Assembly: GCF_002367995.1 (NCBI RefSeq)
Contig: NZ_AP018209.1
Span: 62,001-126,000 of the forward strand
Source: Calothrix brevissima NIES-22
GTDB lineage: Bacteria; Cyanobacteriota; Cyanobacteriia; Cyanobacteriales; Nostocaceae
Length of the DNA: 64,000 nucleotides
Reading direction: 5' to 3'
Position 1 is the stretch's first letter, and each line of letters begins with the position of its first letter. The position numbers and the translations under genes are program-made. Shown here piece by piece: positions 8,192 to 16,910 of the stretch. The notes beneath the pieces were generated by a model. The model ran no database searches and had not been told where the DNA came from. It worked only from the letters and a program-made list of their open reading frames with translations.

Positions 8192-8562
8192 TTGAAATGA
8201 CACCACAACAGCAAAGTTTTGTACAAGATGATGTTTCCACTCGCCTGCATCACTTGGTAAATCACTTATCGCAAATTCATTCTTTATGGGCTGGGGAGTC
8301 ATCGAAAGATTTGATGCTAAATCTGGTAAAAGAAAGTCGTTACTTTATCGAGTGGACTGTGCCTGACATGGTGAAAGCCGATGACATTGACAGAGCTTGT
8401 GAGTTAGTTGATTTAGCGCGTTTAATGAGTAATTGGTTATTCCATTGGGACGAGATGTGGTCTGATGCTGAACAAAAGCGGATCGCACAGAAAACGACCC
8501 AAAACTGGTTGCATCGGGTTTGGGAAATAGCTGATACAAAGCCAGAATCACTGAGTGCCTAG
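8188..8562 (+). CDS. Unknown small helical protein
   Basis: 124 residues, mostly helical and rich in Trp, His and Asp (HHLVNHLSQIHSLWAGES, EWTVPDMVKADDIDRACELV, SNWLFHWDEMWSDAEQKR). It overlaps the previous gene by ATGA. No known family is recognised. Tight coupling suggests it works with the 110-residue partner. Confidence 0.5.
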   Translation: MIEMTPQQQSFVQDDVSTRLHHLVNHLSQIHSLWAGESSKDLMLNLVKESRYFIEWTVPDMVKADDIDRACELVDLARLMSNWLFHWDEMWSDAEQKRIAQKTTQNWLHRVWEIADTKPESLSA

Positions 8563-8616
8563 TTTTTCGGTTTGTCTAGCTTGACCTCAACAAACGGCTC
8601 AAAACAACCCATCGCC

Positions 8617-8868
8617 TTACCCAGATAATGCATTACATCGCCCAAATGTGTCTTGATTTGGGTTTAAAACTTCCAAAGTTTGTGCAAGTGCCTGTATTGC
8701 ATCTGCCACACTAAAATCCCTTTTGTTATCACATAAGAATTGATAAACTAGTGGGTTATGCTCTTGAAAATCTACTAGTGAATTGAGTATTTTCTCCAAT
8801 TCTTCATGCACAGATTCTCTGGTTCTGCTGTCTAAGTACAGTGTCTTGTCTAGAGTTTGTTCATTCAT
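8617..8868 (-). CDS. Unknown small acidic protein
   Basis: 83 residues, helical and acidic (LDSRTRESVHEELEKILNSL). ATG start with GGAT upstream. Not recognised. It is convergent with the 8188 gene. The last residues and the downstream boundary look ordinary. Confidence 0.4.
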   Translation of the reverse strand: MNEQTLDKTLYLDSRTRESVHEELEKILNSLVDFQEHNPLVYQFLCDNKRDFSVADAIQALAQTLEVLNPNQDTFGRCNALSG

Positions 8869-8970
8869 GATTTCTATCCAATATAAATAAAGAATCGCTC
8901 TGTTAATAACAAAGCGCTTGGTGATTGATAGATTGTGGTAAGTTGCTACTAATATGTCTTCGGATTGCTC

Positions 8971-9865
8971 TCAAGTTGCAGCGAATCTTGTCAACAATTC
9001 TTCACGGCTTAATTGAATGCATAGAGGCGTAAATTCTTCTGGTGGTAACTGTAACAACCTATCAATAACTCTTGACAGTTCCTCATCTACTGAACCAAAT
9101 CTTACTTTAAGCAAATTTTCTACAACTTCGCGTCGTTCCTCCAGTCTTGCCTGCTGTTTTGTAGTTTCTTCCCATTGTTGATATGCTTGTGACAAGTTCA
9201 TGATTAACTCCTGGTCATCTTCTGTAAGATTTTCTGGCTGTTGAATTGAAACAATCCGCCAATTGGTAATCAGTTTCAAAGTGTTTTGTCGTACCAGATT
9301 GCTTTGGGGTAGTGCCAATAATTCACGCTCCAGCTTGGCGTTGAGTTTCTCCTTTACCTAATAGCCTTAACCACAATGTTTCCGAAGTCACTGGCAACTG
9401 ATTAATCGCCACTATCGCCGTTCTCAACGAGTCAGCTAGAAAATACACTCCAGTTGTCCAGGTTTCTAGGTCTAGTTTAGCGCCAAAACTGTTAAGCAAA
9501 CTTTCTGAAGCTGATGGTGCTAAAATCCATAATCGTGCAAGATTATCCTCTGGTAAGCTCGCATCCTCTCGCTTGGCTTTTCGTTGTGAGTCTGCCATGA
9601 CTGTAAAGACCTTCAGAAGACAGTTGCGTACTTCTGTTTTCGTTGGTTGATTGCGAAAGGGTTCTAGCAAAGAAATTCCTACAGCTATTCTGCCAAGTAA
9701 CCCCAATGACTGTTGATTAGCTTGGGGTGTTGGTATGGCAGAAAACAAAATATCTACTTGGCGAATTTCATCGGTTATTTCTTTATTGACTTCCACCTTT
9801 CCTAAAGGAGAAAGTAATTCCTCCAAGAATTGCTTTGAAAACTGATCGTAAGGTTTTCTAGTCAT
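8971..9865 (-). pseudogene. DUF4351-family protein, frameshifted
   Basis: Two adjacent reading frames together make one protein of a family common in cyanobacteria (DUF4351 C-terminus, often with a degraded PD-(D/E)XK/Rpn-like N-terminus). The first part runs from ATG 9865 through KQFLEELLSPLGKVEVNKEI and LWLRLLGKGE. It then hits a stop at 9323. The other frame continues without a gap as EKLNAKLERELLALPQSN and ends with the typical LQLPPEEFTPLCIQLSREEL. The shift lies near 9335-9342, in an AAAGGAGAAA run, and a single base accounts for it. It may be a real mutation or a sequencing error. The first frame's in-frame TTG at 9916 is not needed. Confidence 0.75.
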
Positions 9866-9962
9866 AGTTTTAATCGGAGGTGTTTTGCATGTTAGATGCT
9901 GAACTTTTGGTTCCAACTGAATAGTATTTGCCTATCCAAATGTGTATTTTTTCAAAAATTGC

Positions 9963-10817
9963 CTATACCATCTTTGCAACAGTCTGCTGTTGAACTTGCT
10001 GCATCCATCCCTTAATTGCTTGTAGTTCATCCACACCATCAACTACAGCATTCACAACATACTTTTGATAGGAATTAGCAGCATGATTGGGGTGGTCAAA
10101 CTTATCTGATGCCCAAGCAATACACATGGTTTTTACAAGCTCATCAACCTTACTGTGATGAAGCTCACTGGGGCTACTAACATCTTGAAAATGTAACCAT
10201 TCTTTGATTAAATCAAGAGGGTAATTTAGTAATTTACGAATTTGTTTTATCCGTAAATCTTGAGGATGTATTGCAGATGTTACAGTAGTTTGCTTTGGAT
10301 TTGATTGCGGTTGTACAGATTGAGCATAATCGACTGAATCTGAAGTTAGAGTTAACTTTGATTGAACATCACGAATAATTGCTCCCCAGTCAGCGTTAGG
10401 ATTCCATTCTCGACGAATTTTAGTTTTAGTCAAAGCATCATAGAGATTGCAGAAAACTGAATTTTCATCACCAGGAGTAGCAACAATTATTAAAGGCTGA
10501 GTAAAATCTTTCACAACAGATGCAGCTAACAAGAATGATTTAGCAAAGTTTGTTTCAATGCCACTGCGGACGATATAAATTTCATCGGCTTGAACAACAA
10601 TATCTAATTTTAAATTGTCCTTGCCTTTGAAATCTTTATCTGTTAGTCTTAGCTCCAAAACATAACCTGTTAATGCTCTTTGGCTCACAGGAATCTTTTT
10701 ATCTTGTTCAATTTCGCAGTTATACCAAGCGTAAATCCAACCATCAACCTCTAATTTCTTCACATACAGATAAATTGGCTGTGGTGGATTACCTAATCCG
10801 AGTTTTATTTCAGGCAT
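9963..10817 (-). CDS. Unknown protein, co-transcribed with a small Rep/Tra-like gene
   Basis: 284 residues. The first 130 form a beta-rich domain (YLYVKKLEVDGWIYAWYNCE, then ALTGYVLELRLTDKDF, then FLLAASVVKDF), OB-fold-like in pattern. A linker rich in Gln, Thr and Ser follows, then a helical C-terminus (IRKLLNYPLDLIKEWLHF). The arrangement recalls single-strand DNA-binding or plasmid-maintenance proteins of cyanobacteria, but I do not recognise the family. It starts 2 bp after the stop of the frameshifted gene at 10820-11093, so they form one operon. Confidence 0.5.
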   Translation of the reverse strand: MPEIKLGLGNPPQPIYLYVKKLEVDGWIYAWYNCEIEQDKKIPVSQRALTGYVLELRLTDKDFKGKDNLKLDIVVQADEIYIVRSGIETNFAKSFLLAASVVKDFTQPLIIVATPGDENSVFCNLYDALTKTKIRREWNPNADWGAIIRDVQSKLTLTSDSVDYAQSVQPQSNPKQTTVTSAIHPQDLRIKQIRKLLNYPLDLIKEWLHFQDVSSPSELHHSKVDELVKTMCIAWASDKFDHPNHAANSYQKYVVNAVVDGVDELQAIKGWMQQVQQQTVAKMV

Positions 10818-10819
10818 AA

Positions 10820-11093
10820 TTAGAAATCATCCAGTTCAGTTTCAGTTTGAGCTTTAGTTGATTGTCGCTGCATCCTGACTTTATTCATCTGGTGAATTGA
10901 TTCTTGAATTACAGGTTTGGCAGCTTCTTTAACAGAGGCTTTGGCTTGTTGATATATATAAAAATTGTGTTACGCCCTCTGCATCTTCTTCTGGGTCAAT
11001 TTGCGCCCATAATGAGCAACCCAATTCCAACGATTCACAGTCACCCAAATTAAATTTTCTGTGATAGGTGACAGCAATAGTTTTGATATCCAT
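10820..11093 (-). pseudogene. Small conserved protein, frameshifted
   Basis: From ATG 11093 the frame reads MDIKTIAVTYHRKFNLGD, then CSLWAQIDPEEDAEGV and QFLYIS, and stops early at about 54 residues. In another frame it continues directly as YQQAKASVKEAAKPVIQE and ends ...TELDDF at 10820, 2 bp before the next gene. The slip is in the run TTTTTATATATAT near 10962, and a one-base change restores an ~89-residue protein. The start resembles small cyanobacterial proteins of the MDIKTIAVTY...LGD type that accompany plasmid genes. Real frameshift or sequencing error cannot be told apart here. Confidence 0.7.
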
Positions 11094-11392
11094 CAGTTTT
11101 TCAAACTCTCAAAGATGAAGTTTAGTGTTGCAGTTTGTTTCTGACTTTTATGGATTAACTTTTTTGAGTTATTGCAACTATTCCCTCATACAGCAAGTGG
11201 CGGGAGAGTTTTTTCTTATTGAGGTGCTTATTTCAAAGCACTCTCCTCATGTATTTAGCTGCCATTTGTGATATCACCGAAGCTGAACGCAAATCAGCGA
11301 GCTTTACTTCTTAATTTAGGACTTCTCACGTCCGACTTATTGTGATGATATGGAGGTGGTGGGCATAGTGGCCCACCATATTCTCTCTTAAA
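11094..11392. other. Gene-free stretch with a hairpin
   Basis: About 300 bp without a supported gene. At 11357-11378 a perfect 8-bp-arm hairpin (TGGTGGGC, 6-nt loop, GCCCACCA) lies 14 bp beyond the stop of the minus-strand gene at 11393. It has no T-run, so it may stabilise the 3' end rather than act as a classical terminator. Confidence 0.5.
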
Positions 11393-12094
11393 CTACGCGG
11401 TTAACACCATACTGTCTGGAAGTGGCTGATACTCCATTAGCCGCTTCCATTCCTCGCTCGTCAGTTGATCAAATGGTTTATCCAACAACTCCTCACAAGA
11501 TTTTGTTTCTACGCCAAGCAATACTTCGACCATCGACAACGACCACACGGCATCGAATGCAGAATCACAGGGCACTTGCTGCTGATGTTCTGATGACGCT
11601 CTGTTGACCCACCAGTGACCGTCACTACATCCTGCCGAGCCTAGCTTTTTGTCGTTGTTGTAGATACCGTCATCGAGGAGTTCAAAGCCAAACTTCTCAC
11701 ATTCCAAGGCAATTTGTGCCATGAATTCGTTACCAGTTGTATTGGCTGGAACTTTCTGCTGTTGCACAGGCAGTGTGCCTTGCTTGTAATGCCAAGCAAT
11801 GTGGTTGTGGCACTTGGCCCAGCTGTTTGCACGATGTTCTTCTGTTGAGTTCACCATGACCACCCAGCGTTGTGTCACGAATTCGTCATGATCGTATGTA
11901 ATGCTGCCTATCAGTTTATCGCCAACGTAAATTTCATAGTCGTAGCAGCTGATTTCGATAACTGTGAATTCTTCGGGTGCTAAAACTTCACCCTGTTGTG
12001 TGATGTGCTGCTCTAGTTCTGCTTGAGCTAGAGCTTGTTCGTCAACAGCAAAAGAAGCAAAAATTGCTTGCTGTGTATGCGTTGTATGGGTCAT
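11393..12094 (-). CDS. Unknown protein; paralogue of the 46703 gene product
   Basis: 233 residues, not a known family to me. It is clearly paralogous to the product of the 46703-47866 gene. Shared signatures are ISCYDYEIYVGD/ISFYDQEAFVGD, SITYDHDEF/SISYDHGNY, CEKFGFELLDDGIYNNDKKLG, and CSDGHWWVNRA/CTDGRWWVIRA. The fold is probably a small strand-helix module (ExxxYDxExxVGD...W.VMVN) followed by a second conserved domain. The product has no signal peptide or membrane segment. It is followed by a hairpin at 11357 and preceded by a GCGATCGC-based inverted repeat. The paralogue stands next to an XRE-type regulator, and so does this one. Confidence 0.55.
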   Translation of the reverse strand: MTHTTHTQQAIFASFAVDEQALAQAELEQHITQQGEVLAPEEFTVIEISCYDYEIYVGDKLIGSITYDHDEFVTQRWVVMVNSTEEHRANSWAKCHNHIAWHYKQGTLPVQQQKVPANTTGNEFMAQIALECEKFGFELLDDGIYNNDKKLGSAGCSDGHWWVNRASSEHQQQVPCDSAFDAVWSLSMVEVLLGVETKSCEELLDKPFDQLTSEEWKRLMEYQPLPDSMVLTA

Positions 12095-12121
12095 AATGAA
12101 AATCTCCAGTAAATTTGGATA

Positions 12122-12162
12122 AAAGGCGATCGCAATGTTTCTCAGGCCGAGCGATCGCCTTT
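12122..12162 (-). terminator. HIP1-containing inverted repeat, probable terminator
   Basis: Two 12-bp arms (AAAGGCGATCGC and its complement) are separated by 17 nt. On the minus strand they are followed by TTTTAT. The hairpin lies just upstream of the 11393-12094 gene and downstream of the XRE-type gene. It could end the regulator's transcript, or be a HIP1-derived repeat. Confidence 0.45.
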
Positions 12163-12383
12163 GTTTTTGATGTAGAAAAGAGCGCTGTGCAAATGAAACG
12201 CTCTCACAACAGAATCAGCGAAGCTGTACAAATCTTTGGATTACGGGCGTATATACGATAAATAACCAATTTTTTAGACTTAGTTAGGTCATCGGAATCA
12301 TCTCCGGCGGCTTGAGCATTACAAGTTTGGCTTCCGGCTGCTAATCCCGGTGGCATTGGGTTTTGTGGGTAACTAAACAGAAT

Positions 12384-12558
12384 TCAGGAGTCAGGAGCCA
12401 GAATTCTGAATTCTCTTGCTTGTATTCTGTGCGACTGCCTCAACTAAATTTTCAATTCGGTGGTCTTCTTCCCTTGGGAGAAGCACTCGCGTTCAATCAG
12501 TCGCAGGTTTGAATCCCCAACTGATTGATTCTGACTCCTGACTCCTGACTCCTGACTT
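12384..12558. repeat. Short-tandem-repeat element in a 497-bp gene-free stretch
   Basis: The stretch 12095-12591 has no gene. Heptamers of TCAGGAG type (12384-12397) and of CTCCTGA type (12531-12558) form complementary ends about 135 bp apart. Between them is a perfect 9-bp-arm hairpin (TCAATCAGT at 12493-12501, ACTGATTGA at 12520-12528). The whole could fold into one long structure, as STRR-flanked elements of heterocystous cyanobacteria can. Confidence 0.55.
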
Positions 12559-12583
12559 CTTTTTGCTCTCCTTAACAATATAG

Positions 12584-12598
12584 TGCAACCTTTAGTTG
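12584..12598. promoter_or_regulatory. Operator-like motif at the 3' end of the XRE gene
   Basis: TGCAACCTTTAGTTG, with a self-complementary core (TGCAAC, 5-nt loop, GTTGCA to 12600). It overlaps the stop codon of the XRE gene. A 13/15 match lies upstream of the gene at 12920-12934, so the gene is bracketed by the motif. Confidence 0.4.
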
Positions 12599-12915
12599 CA
12601 TTTGTCAACCCCTAATTGCACAATTTTGGTTTCTGTTAAACACAGTAATTCAGCCAAAGTACAGCCAAATACTTTACATAAGCCAGTAACGAGTTCTGGG
12701 GAAGCACTTTTGACCTCTGTGAAGGTTTCCATCCGGTTCAGATATTGCCGAGACATATCTACGTCATATTCAGCAAGCTTTTTAGATAAAGTTACTAATG
12801 GCATATCACCACGCAATGAGCGCATTTTCTGCCCGCGCTCTTTTGTCCATCTAATAGATCCCACTTCAGTTAGTGGTAACATTACTACCTCTTCTATCTG
12901 TTCTTGGCTAGCCAT
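12592..12915 (-). CDS. XRE family transcriptional regulator
   Basis: 107 residues from the ATG at 12915; a TTG three codons upstream falls in the operator region. The helix-turn-helix is of the Cro/CI type: KMRSLRGDMPLVTLSKKLAEYD, then VDMSRQYLNRMETF, and the recognition-type end KVFGCTLAELLCL. As a small repressor it probably controls itself, since matching motifs (TGCAAN2TTTAGTTG) lie before and after the gene. Upstream at 12953 a further TGCAAC half-site is seen. Right of it begins the RNA-repair/defence group. Confidence 0.8.
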   Translation of the reverse strand: MASQEQIEEVVMLPLTEVGSIRWTKERGQKMRSLRGDMPLVTLSKKLAEYDVDMSRQYLNRMETFTEVKSASPELVTGLCKVFGCTLAELLCLTETKIVQLGVDKCN

Positions 12916-12919
12916 ATTA

Positions 12920-12934
12920 TGCAATTTTTAGTTG
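12920..12934. promoter_or_regulatory. Operator-like motif upstream of the XRE gene
   Basis: TGCAATTTTTAGTTG lies 5-19 bp before the preferred start. It matches 13 of 15 positions of the motif at 12584, and TGCAAC also occurs at 12953-12958. Autoregulation by the XRE protein is the simplest reading. Confidence 0.4.
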
Positions 12935-13203
12935 ACAAAAACAAGAGTTAAGTGCAACTATTAGTATCAAGGAAAAAGTGGGAATTATCACCAGATGACA
13001 AGTTCATTAAGTTTAGACCTGTGAGATTCTAGTGGAAGGAGTATATGGTGTAGAGAACAAAGTAGAGAATTTTTGAAGCTATTGAAGTCTCATATGAGAA
13101 ATGTATGGCATTTAATCTATGATTTATTGTTTTTCTATAATCGGTTAGAAAAAAGGACGGTAGCGATCGCTGTTTTGGCATTGCCGCAACTCGTGAAGTA
13201 TAA

Positions 13204-13223
13204 TGTATTATAAAAGTAATACA
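13204..13223. promoter_or_regulatory. Inverted repeat upstream of the RNA-processing gene
   Basis: TGTATTA-TAAAAG-TAATACA has perfect 7-bp arms with 6 bp between. It lies in the 435-bp gene-free stretch 12916-13350, about 130 bp before the preferred start at 13351. The A/T-rich centre could also serve as a -10 region. It is an operator candidate only. Confidence 0.4.
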
Positions 13224-13350
13224 ATAAAAAAACTACGGTAAAAGCATATGTAGTCCCTCGTTTCAATCAAATTCGGTTCTAGTGGCGAATGCTAACTTGC
13301 TCATTCGTTTGATTTCGTCACGAAATTATTTGATTACAGAAAAAGGGAAG

Positions 13351-16350
13351 ATGTCAAAATCAGCAAAGAAAAAAATGGCAACCAGTCGCGAGGTTTATGA
13401 TCGCATTATCTGGGATGTACGTCTTGATAGCAGCGCTTTTGTTGTCGGTTATATTGAACGTCTTGCATCTACAGGAATCAGAGAAAAACCTCTAACACAA
13501 TGGGCTACAGATGGGGATATTCCTTGGCATCGCATCCGCTATATCCGTTGCAAAGACGTGGTTGTTTGGGATCGGGAACAGCATTTAGATTTAATTTCCA
13601 GTGGAGAGTTACCTGCGGCGGCTTGGAAAAACGAAACTAGAGAAAATACAGGGGGAAAAGTTATCACCGTATTAGATAGCACAGCAATATTTACTCCGCG
13701 ACCCGTTTATAAATACGATATTCAAGGTTGGCAAGCAAATACACAAAAAGCTGCGTCTGTCAATTTAGAAACTTTGACAATTGCTAGTTTTAACGTGCTT
13801 TGTGACCTCTACGACAAGGAGAAAATCGCAACTGAAAAAAGATTACCAGCAATTGTTGAGCAGTTACGTCAATGTAACGCAGATATCATCGCCATACAAG
13901 AAGCGACACCAGCTTTAGTAGAGTTACTTTTATCGCAAACTTGGGTACGCAATTATTATATTTCCGAATCCAGCACAGCCGAAAAGGTGCGACCTTACGG
14001 TAATTTATTATTGTCGCGTCTGCCTTTTACACTCGTTGAACATCAATTTTCTGGACACAAGCGGGTATTGGTAGGGAGTTGTGAAATTAACGGTCAATTA
14101 TTGCACATTGCAGTCGTGCATTTAACCAGCGATTACGCTCAAAATGCCCTAGAAAAACGCCAGCATCAACTATCTACCATAGTTGCATATCTACAAACTC
14201 TACCAGGAAATAGCTTAATAGCTGGTGACTTCAATACGCGAGGTAACGAACAAAAAGAGATATTAATGAGTGCTGGATATGTCGATATCTGGCAACAACT
14301 ACATCCAGATGCAGCAGGTTATACATTTGACCCGCAACGTAACGCCTTAGCGGCGTTGATGAGTTTAACAGGAATACCAGTTAGGCTCGATCGCATTTTA
14401 CTGCTCAATTCAAACCATGATTGGCAAGCGCAGTCTATTGACTTATTCGCTTGTGAACCAATAGCAGATACAGAGGAGAAAATTTATCCATCAGATCATT
14501 TTGGTCTTCGTGCAGTTCTAAGAGCAAGAAGACAGGGAGAAACAGAAACTAGACGACGTACAGAGAAGCCTGCATTTCTCAATCCGAGTGATGTGTCTCC
14601 TCTATCTACAGTCCGTCCAGTTTATCAAAGTGCTGTAGTTGTGATTCCGCCAGACAATGTTTTACCTGCGATTCAAGTCATCCGTCAGCTTTATGATGCC
14701 AGAGTAGAGCGTTGGATGGCTCACATTAATTTACTTTACGGTTTTCTGCCAGAATCCTATTTTGCCGAGGCGGTAGACATTATTGCGCCTGCACTTGCTC
14801 AACTACAACCATTTCAAATTACCTTAGCCGACTTCCAAACATTTACACATCGCAAAAGTTCTACAGCTTTGTTGCGTCCTGTTGTCCAACCAGAAAACGC
14901 ATTGCATGAGTTACAGACAGTACTGCAAAATCTGTTTCCCCAATGTAACGAACAAAGCAGCAAAACAAAAGCAGGTTTTACACCCCACCTCAGCGTCGGA
15001 CAATTCCCCAGTCCGGAAGCAGCCTTGGCTGAGTTACCGCAATGGCATCCAGTTAGTTTTACAGTTGACTCTATCGCCTTAATTAGCCGTCGCAATGATG
15101 AGCCTTTTGCGGTGAGACATATTGTGTATTTGGGAGAAAGTGGAGTCACCCATTCTTCCGAATTGGGGGAGTTGGTTAATAAATTGGAACCTGAACTATC
15201 TCCGGCACAGCAATTACAGCGTGACACAGTTTTAGAAGTCGTTACTCAAGCTTGTGCAGAATGTTTGGGTTTTCAACCATCACTACGGTTATTGGGTTCG
15301 GCGCGTCTTGGCATACAAAGTCCCGACAGCGATTTGGATGCTGTGTGTGTGATTCCCAATTATTTATCTGGGGAAGCTTTTCTAGTTAGCGTCCAAGAAC
15401 GTTTGCAAGGATTGTGCCAAACTCAACTAGTATTAGATGCACGAGTCCCAGTACTGCGCCTGCAATTAGAAGGAATATCCTTAGATTTACTTTACGCAAG
15501 GACAGAAAACTACCAATTGGCGAGGAAAAATCCGCAAAACCTTGACCCAATTAGCTTAAAAGCTATTATCGGTTGCTGGGAAGCAGATTTAATTACTGAG
15601 GTAGTTAGTAAATATGTATCGCTAGACACCTTCCGGCAGCTATTGCGAGCAGTACGCGCCTGGGCTAAAGCCAGAGATATTTACGGTAATGCTTGGGGTT
15701 TCCTGGGTGGTTTCTCCTGGGCGTTACTCTGCGCTTTTTGTTGTAAATCTGACCAAAAATCAGAAACAAGCCTAGAGAAATTACTGGCTAATTTTTTCCA
15801 AATTTTGTACCATCATAATTGGCAACAGGCGATTGCACTTACAGATGTAGGTAGACAATATCAGGTACAATCCCCAAGAGACTGGTTACCTGTAGTCACA
15901 TCAATAAAACCATGTCAGAATACTGCTCGTAATGTCACCCGTTCTACTGCACAGATAATCCAAAGCGAATTTGCTAGAGGTGCAACACTGACTAAGCAAA
16001 TTTTAGCTGGTGAACAGAAGTGGACAGCTTTATTTGAAACAATCGAGTTACACCAAGAATCAGAAATTTTCTTGATATTAAAGGTGAGTAATCAAGATGA
16101 GGATGAGCTAGAAAAATGCTGCGGTATTTTAGCAGGTTACATCGTTGGTTTAATTATTCAGCTTGAGCAACTTGGTATCTTTGTGCGACCTTGGACAGGT
16201 ATTCAAAAGATGCAGAATACAGCGCGTTTAGTATTGGGTTTGCATCTTGTTGCTAATTGTCAAAGCACTACCGTAGAACAGTTAGTGAGAGATTTTTTAT
16301 CACAGTTAAATTGTCAAAATACTAGTTTTGAGGTGATGCTTTCAAATTAA
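13351..16350 (+). CDS. Four-domain RNA end-processing fusion: MJ1316/DUF504 - EEP - 2H phosphoesterase - poly(A)-polymerase-like
   Basis: 999 residues from the ATG at 13351 (GGGAAG just before it); a GTG at 13282 would add 23. Domains in order follow. MJ1316/DUF504, proposed in comparative studies to recognise RNA cyclic-phosphate ends: about 10-75, with REVYDRIIWD and HRIRYIRCKDVVVWDRE. Endonuclease/exonuclease/phosphatase: about 141-390, with SFNVL, AIQEA, GDFNTRG and SDHFGL. 2H phosphoesterase: about 425-595, with H458 in HINLLYGF and H546 in PHLSVGQF. Nucleotidyltransferase of the poly(A) polymerase type: from about 620, with GSARLGIQSPDSDLDAV near 649, then LRAVRAWAKARDIYGNAWG. Every catalytic motif looks intact. 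It probably trims, heals and extends damaged RNA ends. It is a single intact gene whose last 4 bases overlap, in convergence, the end of the 2H-like gene at 16347. Confidence 0.88.
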   Translation: MSKSAKKKMATSREVYDRIIWDVRLDSSAFVVGYIERLASTGIREKPLTQWATDGDIPWHRIRYIRCKDVVVWDREQHLDLISSGELPAAAWKNETRENTGGKVITVLDSTAIFTPRPVYKYDIQGWQANTQKAASVNLETLTIASFNVLCDLYDKEKIATEKRLPAIVEQLRQCNADIIAIQEATPALVELLLSQTWVRNYYISESSTAEKVRPYGNLLLSRLPFTLVEHQFSGHKRVLVGSCEINGQLLHIAVVHLTSDYAQNALEKRQHQLSTIVAYLQTLPGNSLIAGDFNTRGNEQKEILMSAGYVDIWQQLHPDAAGYTFDPQRNALAALMSLTGIPVRLDRILLLNSNHDWQAQSIDLFACEPIADTEEKIYPSDHFGLRAVLRARRQGETETRRRTEKPAFLNPSDVSPLSTVRPVYQSAVVVIPPDNVLPAIQVIRQLYDARVERWMAHINLLYGFLPESYFAEAVDIIAPALAQLQPFQITLADFQTFTHRKSSTALLRPVVQPENALHELQTVLQNLFPQCNEQSSKTKAGFTPHLSVGQFPSPEAALAELPQWHPVSFTVDSIALISRRNDEPFAVRHIVYLGESGVTHSSELGELVNKLEPELSPAQQLQRDTVLEVVTQACAECLGFQPSLRLLGSARLGIQSPDSDLDAVCVIPNYLSGEAFLVSVQERLQGLCQTQLVLDARVPVLRLQLEGISLDLLYARTENYQLARKNPQNLDPISLKAIIGCWEADLITEVVSKYVSLDTFRQLLRAVRAWAKARDIYGNAWGFLGGFSWALLCAFCCKSDQKSETSLEKLLANFFQILYHHNWQQAIALTDVGRQYQVQSPRDWLPVVTSIKPCQNTARNVTRSTAQIIQSEFARGATLTKQILAGEQKWTALFETIELHQESEIFLILKVSNQDEDELEKCCGILAGYIVGLIIQLEQLGIFVRPWTGIQKMQNTARLVLGLHLVANCQSTTVEQLVRDFLSQLNCQNTSFEVMLSN

Positions 16351-16901
16351 ATTTCTTGCCAATAATTTGAATCACATTGTTCACCATTGCATTGGCAAGC
16401 TTTGGATGGTTCTCTGACAAGCCAAAGTTTCCAATCTTTCTTCCTGAGAGCATTAAACTGTGCCTTGGCTACTTCATTATGTTCATTGCTGGGAATGTTT
16501 AACGTAATATGCCAAGACTTACCGTGCTTTTTACCTTTTATTCTCTCAAATGTCTGTTGTTTTAATTTAGCAGCTAATTTATCTAAAAGGTCGCTGTTGA
16601 AAGAGACTCGATAGCCTAAATCATTACCATTTTTATCCCGCTTTGTTTCAATCCAATAATCTTTGCCCTCAACCTTTTTCCGGAAGCTATAGGGATGAGC
16701 ATTGTGAATCTTCTTCCAGATATTATTCAAAATGGTTTTCTGGCTTTTTTGGCAAGCATGAGAATTACTAAATCCAGTAATTGTCACATGGTAACCACCC
16801 CATTTGAAATTTTCTTCATATCCTGGTGAGAGATAAACAGCATATTTATGCTCGCGTGGTGGTAAGCATTCTTTAGGGATGTCCTCGTTAATGGAAGCCA
16901 T
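16347..16901 (-). CDS. 2H phosphoesterase-like protein
   Basis: 184 residues with the two-histidine signature of 2H phosphoesterases (LigT/2',5' RNA ligase-like fold): H38 in YHVTITGF and H131 in WHITLNI, each on a predicted strand. The C-terminus carries a short Cys cluster (CQCNGEQC). The pair of HxT motifs is seen; membership and an RNA cyclic-phosphate or nucleotide 2',3'-cyclic substrate are inferred. It lies 9 bp after the dynamin-like gene, so it is the last gene of the operon 20700-16347. It overlaps the convergent RNA-repair gene by 4 bp, and that gene has its own 2H domain. Confidence 0.7.
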   Translation of the reverse strand: MASINEDIPKECLPPREHKYAVYLSPGYEENFKWGGYHVTITGFSNSHACQKSQKTILNNIWKKIHNAHPYSFRKKVEGKDYWIETKRDKNGNDLGYRVSFNSDLLDKLAAKLKQQTFERIKGKKHGKSWHITLNIPSNEHNEVAKAQFNALRKKDWKLWLVREPSKACQCNGEQCDSNYWQEI

Positions 16902-16910
16902 TTTCTACTG

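Noticed and set aside
12493-12528. tRNA-like 3' end (GGTTTGAATCC next to an acceptor-like stem)
   Set aside because: The T-stem does not pair and no D or anticodon arm is present, so I treat it as a hairpin within a repeat element.
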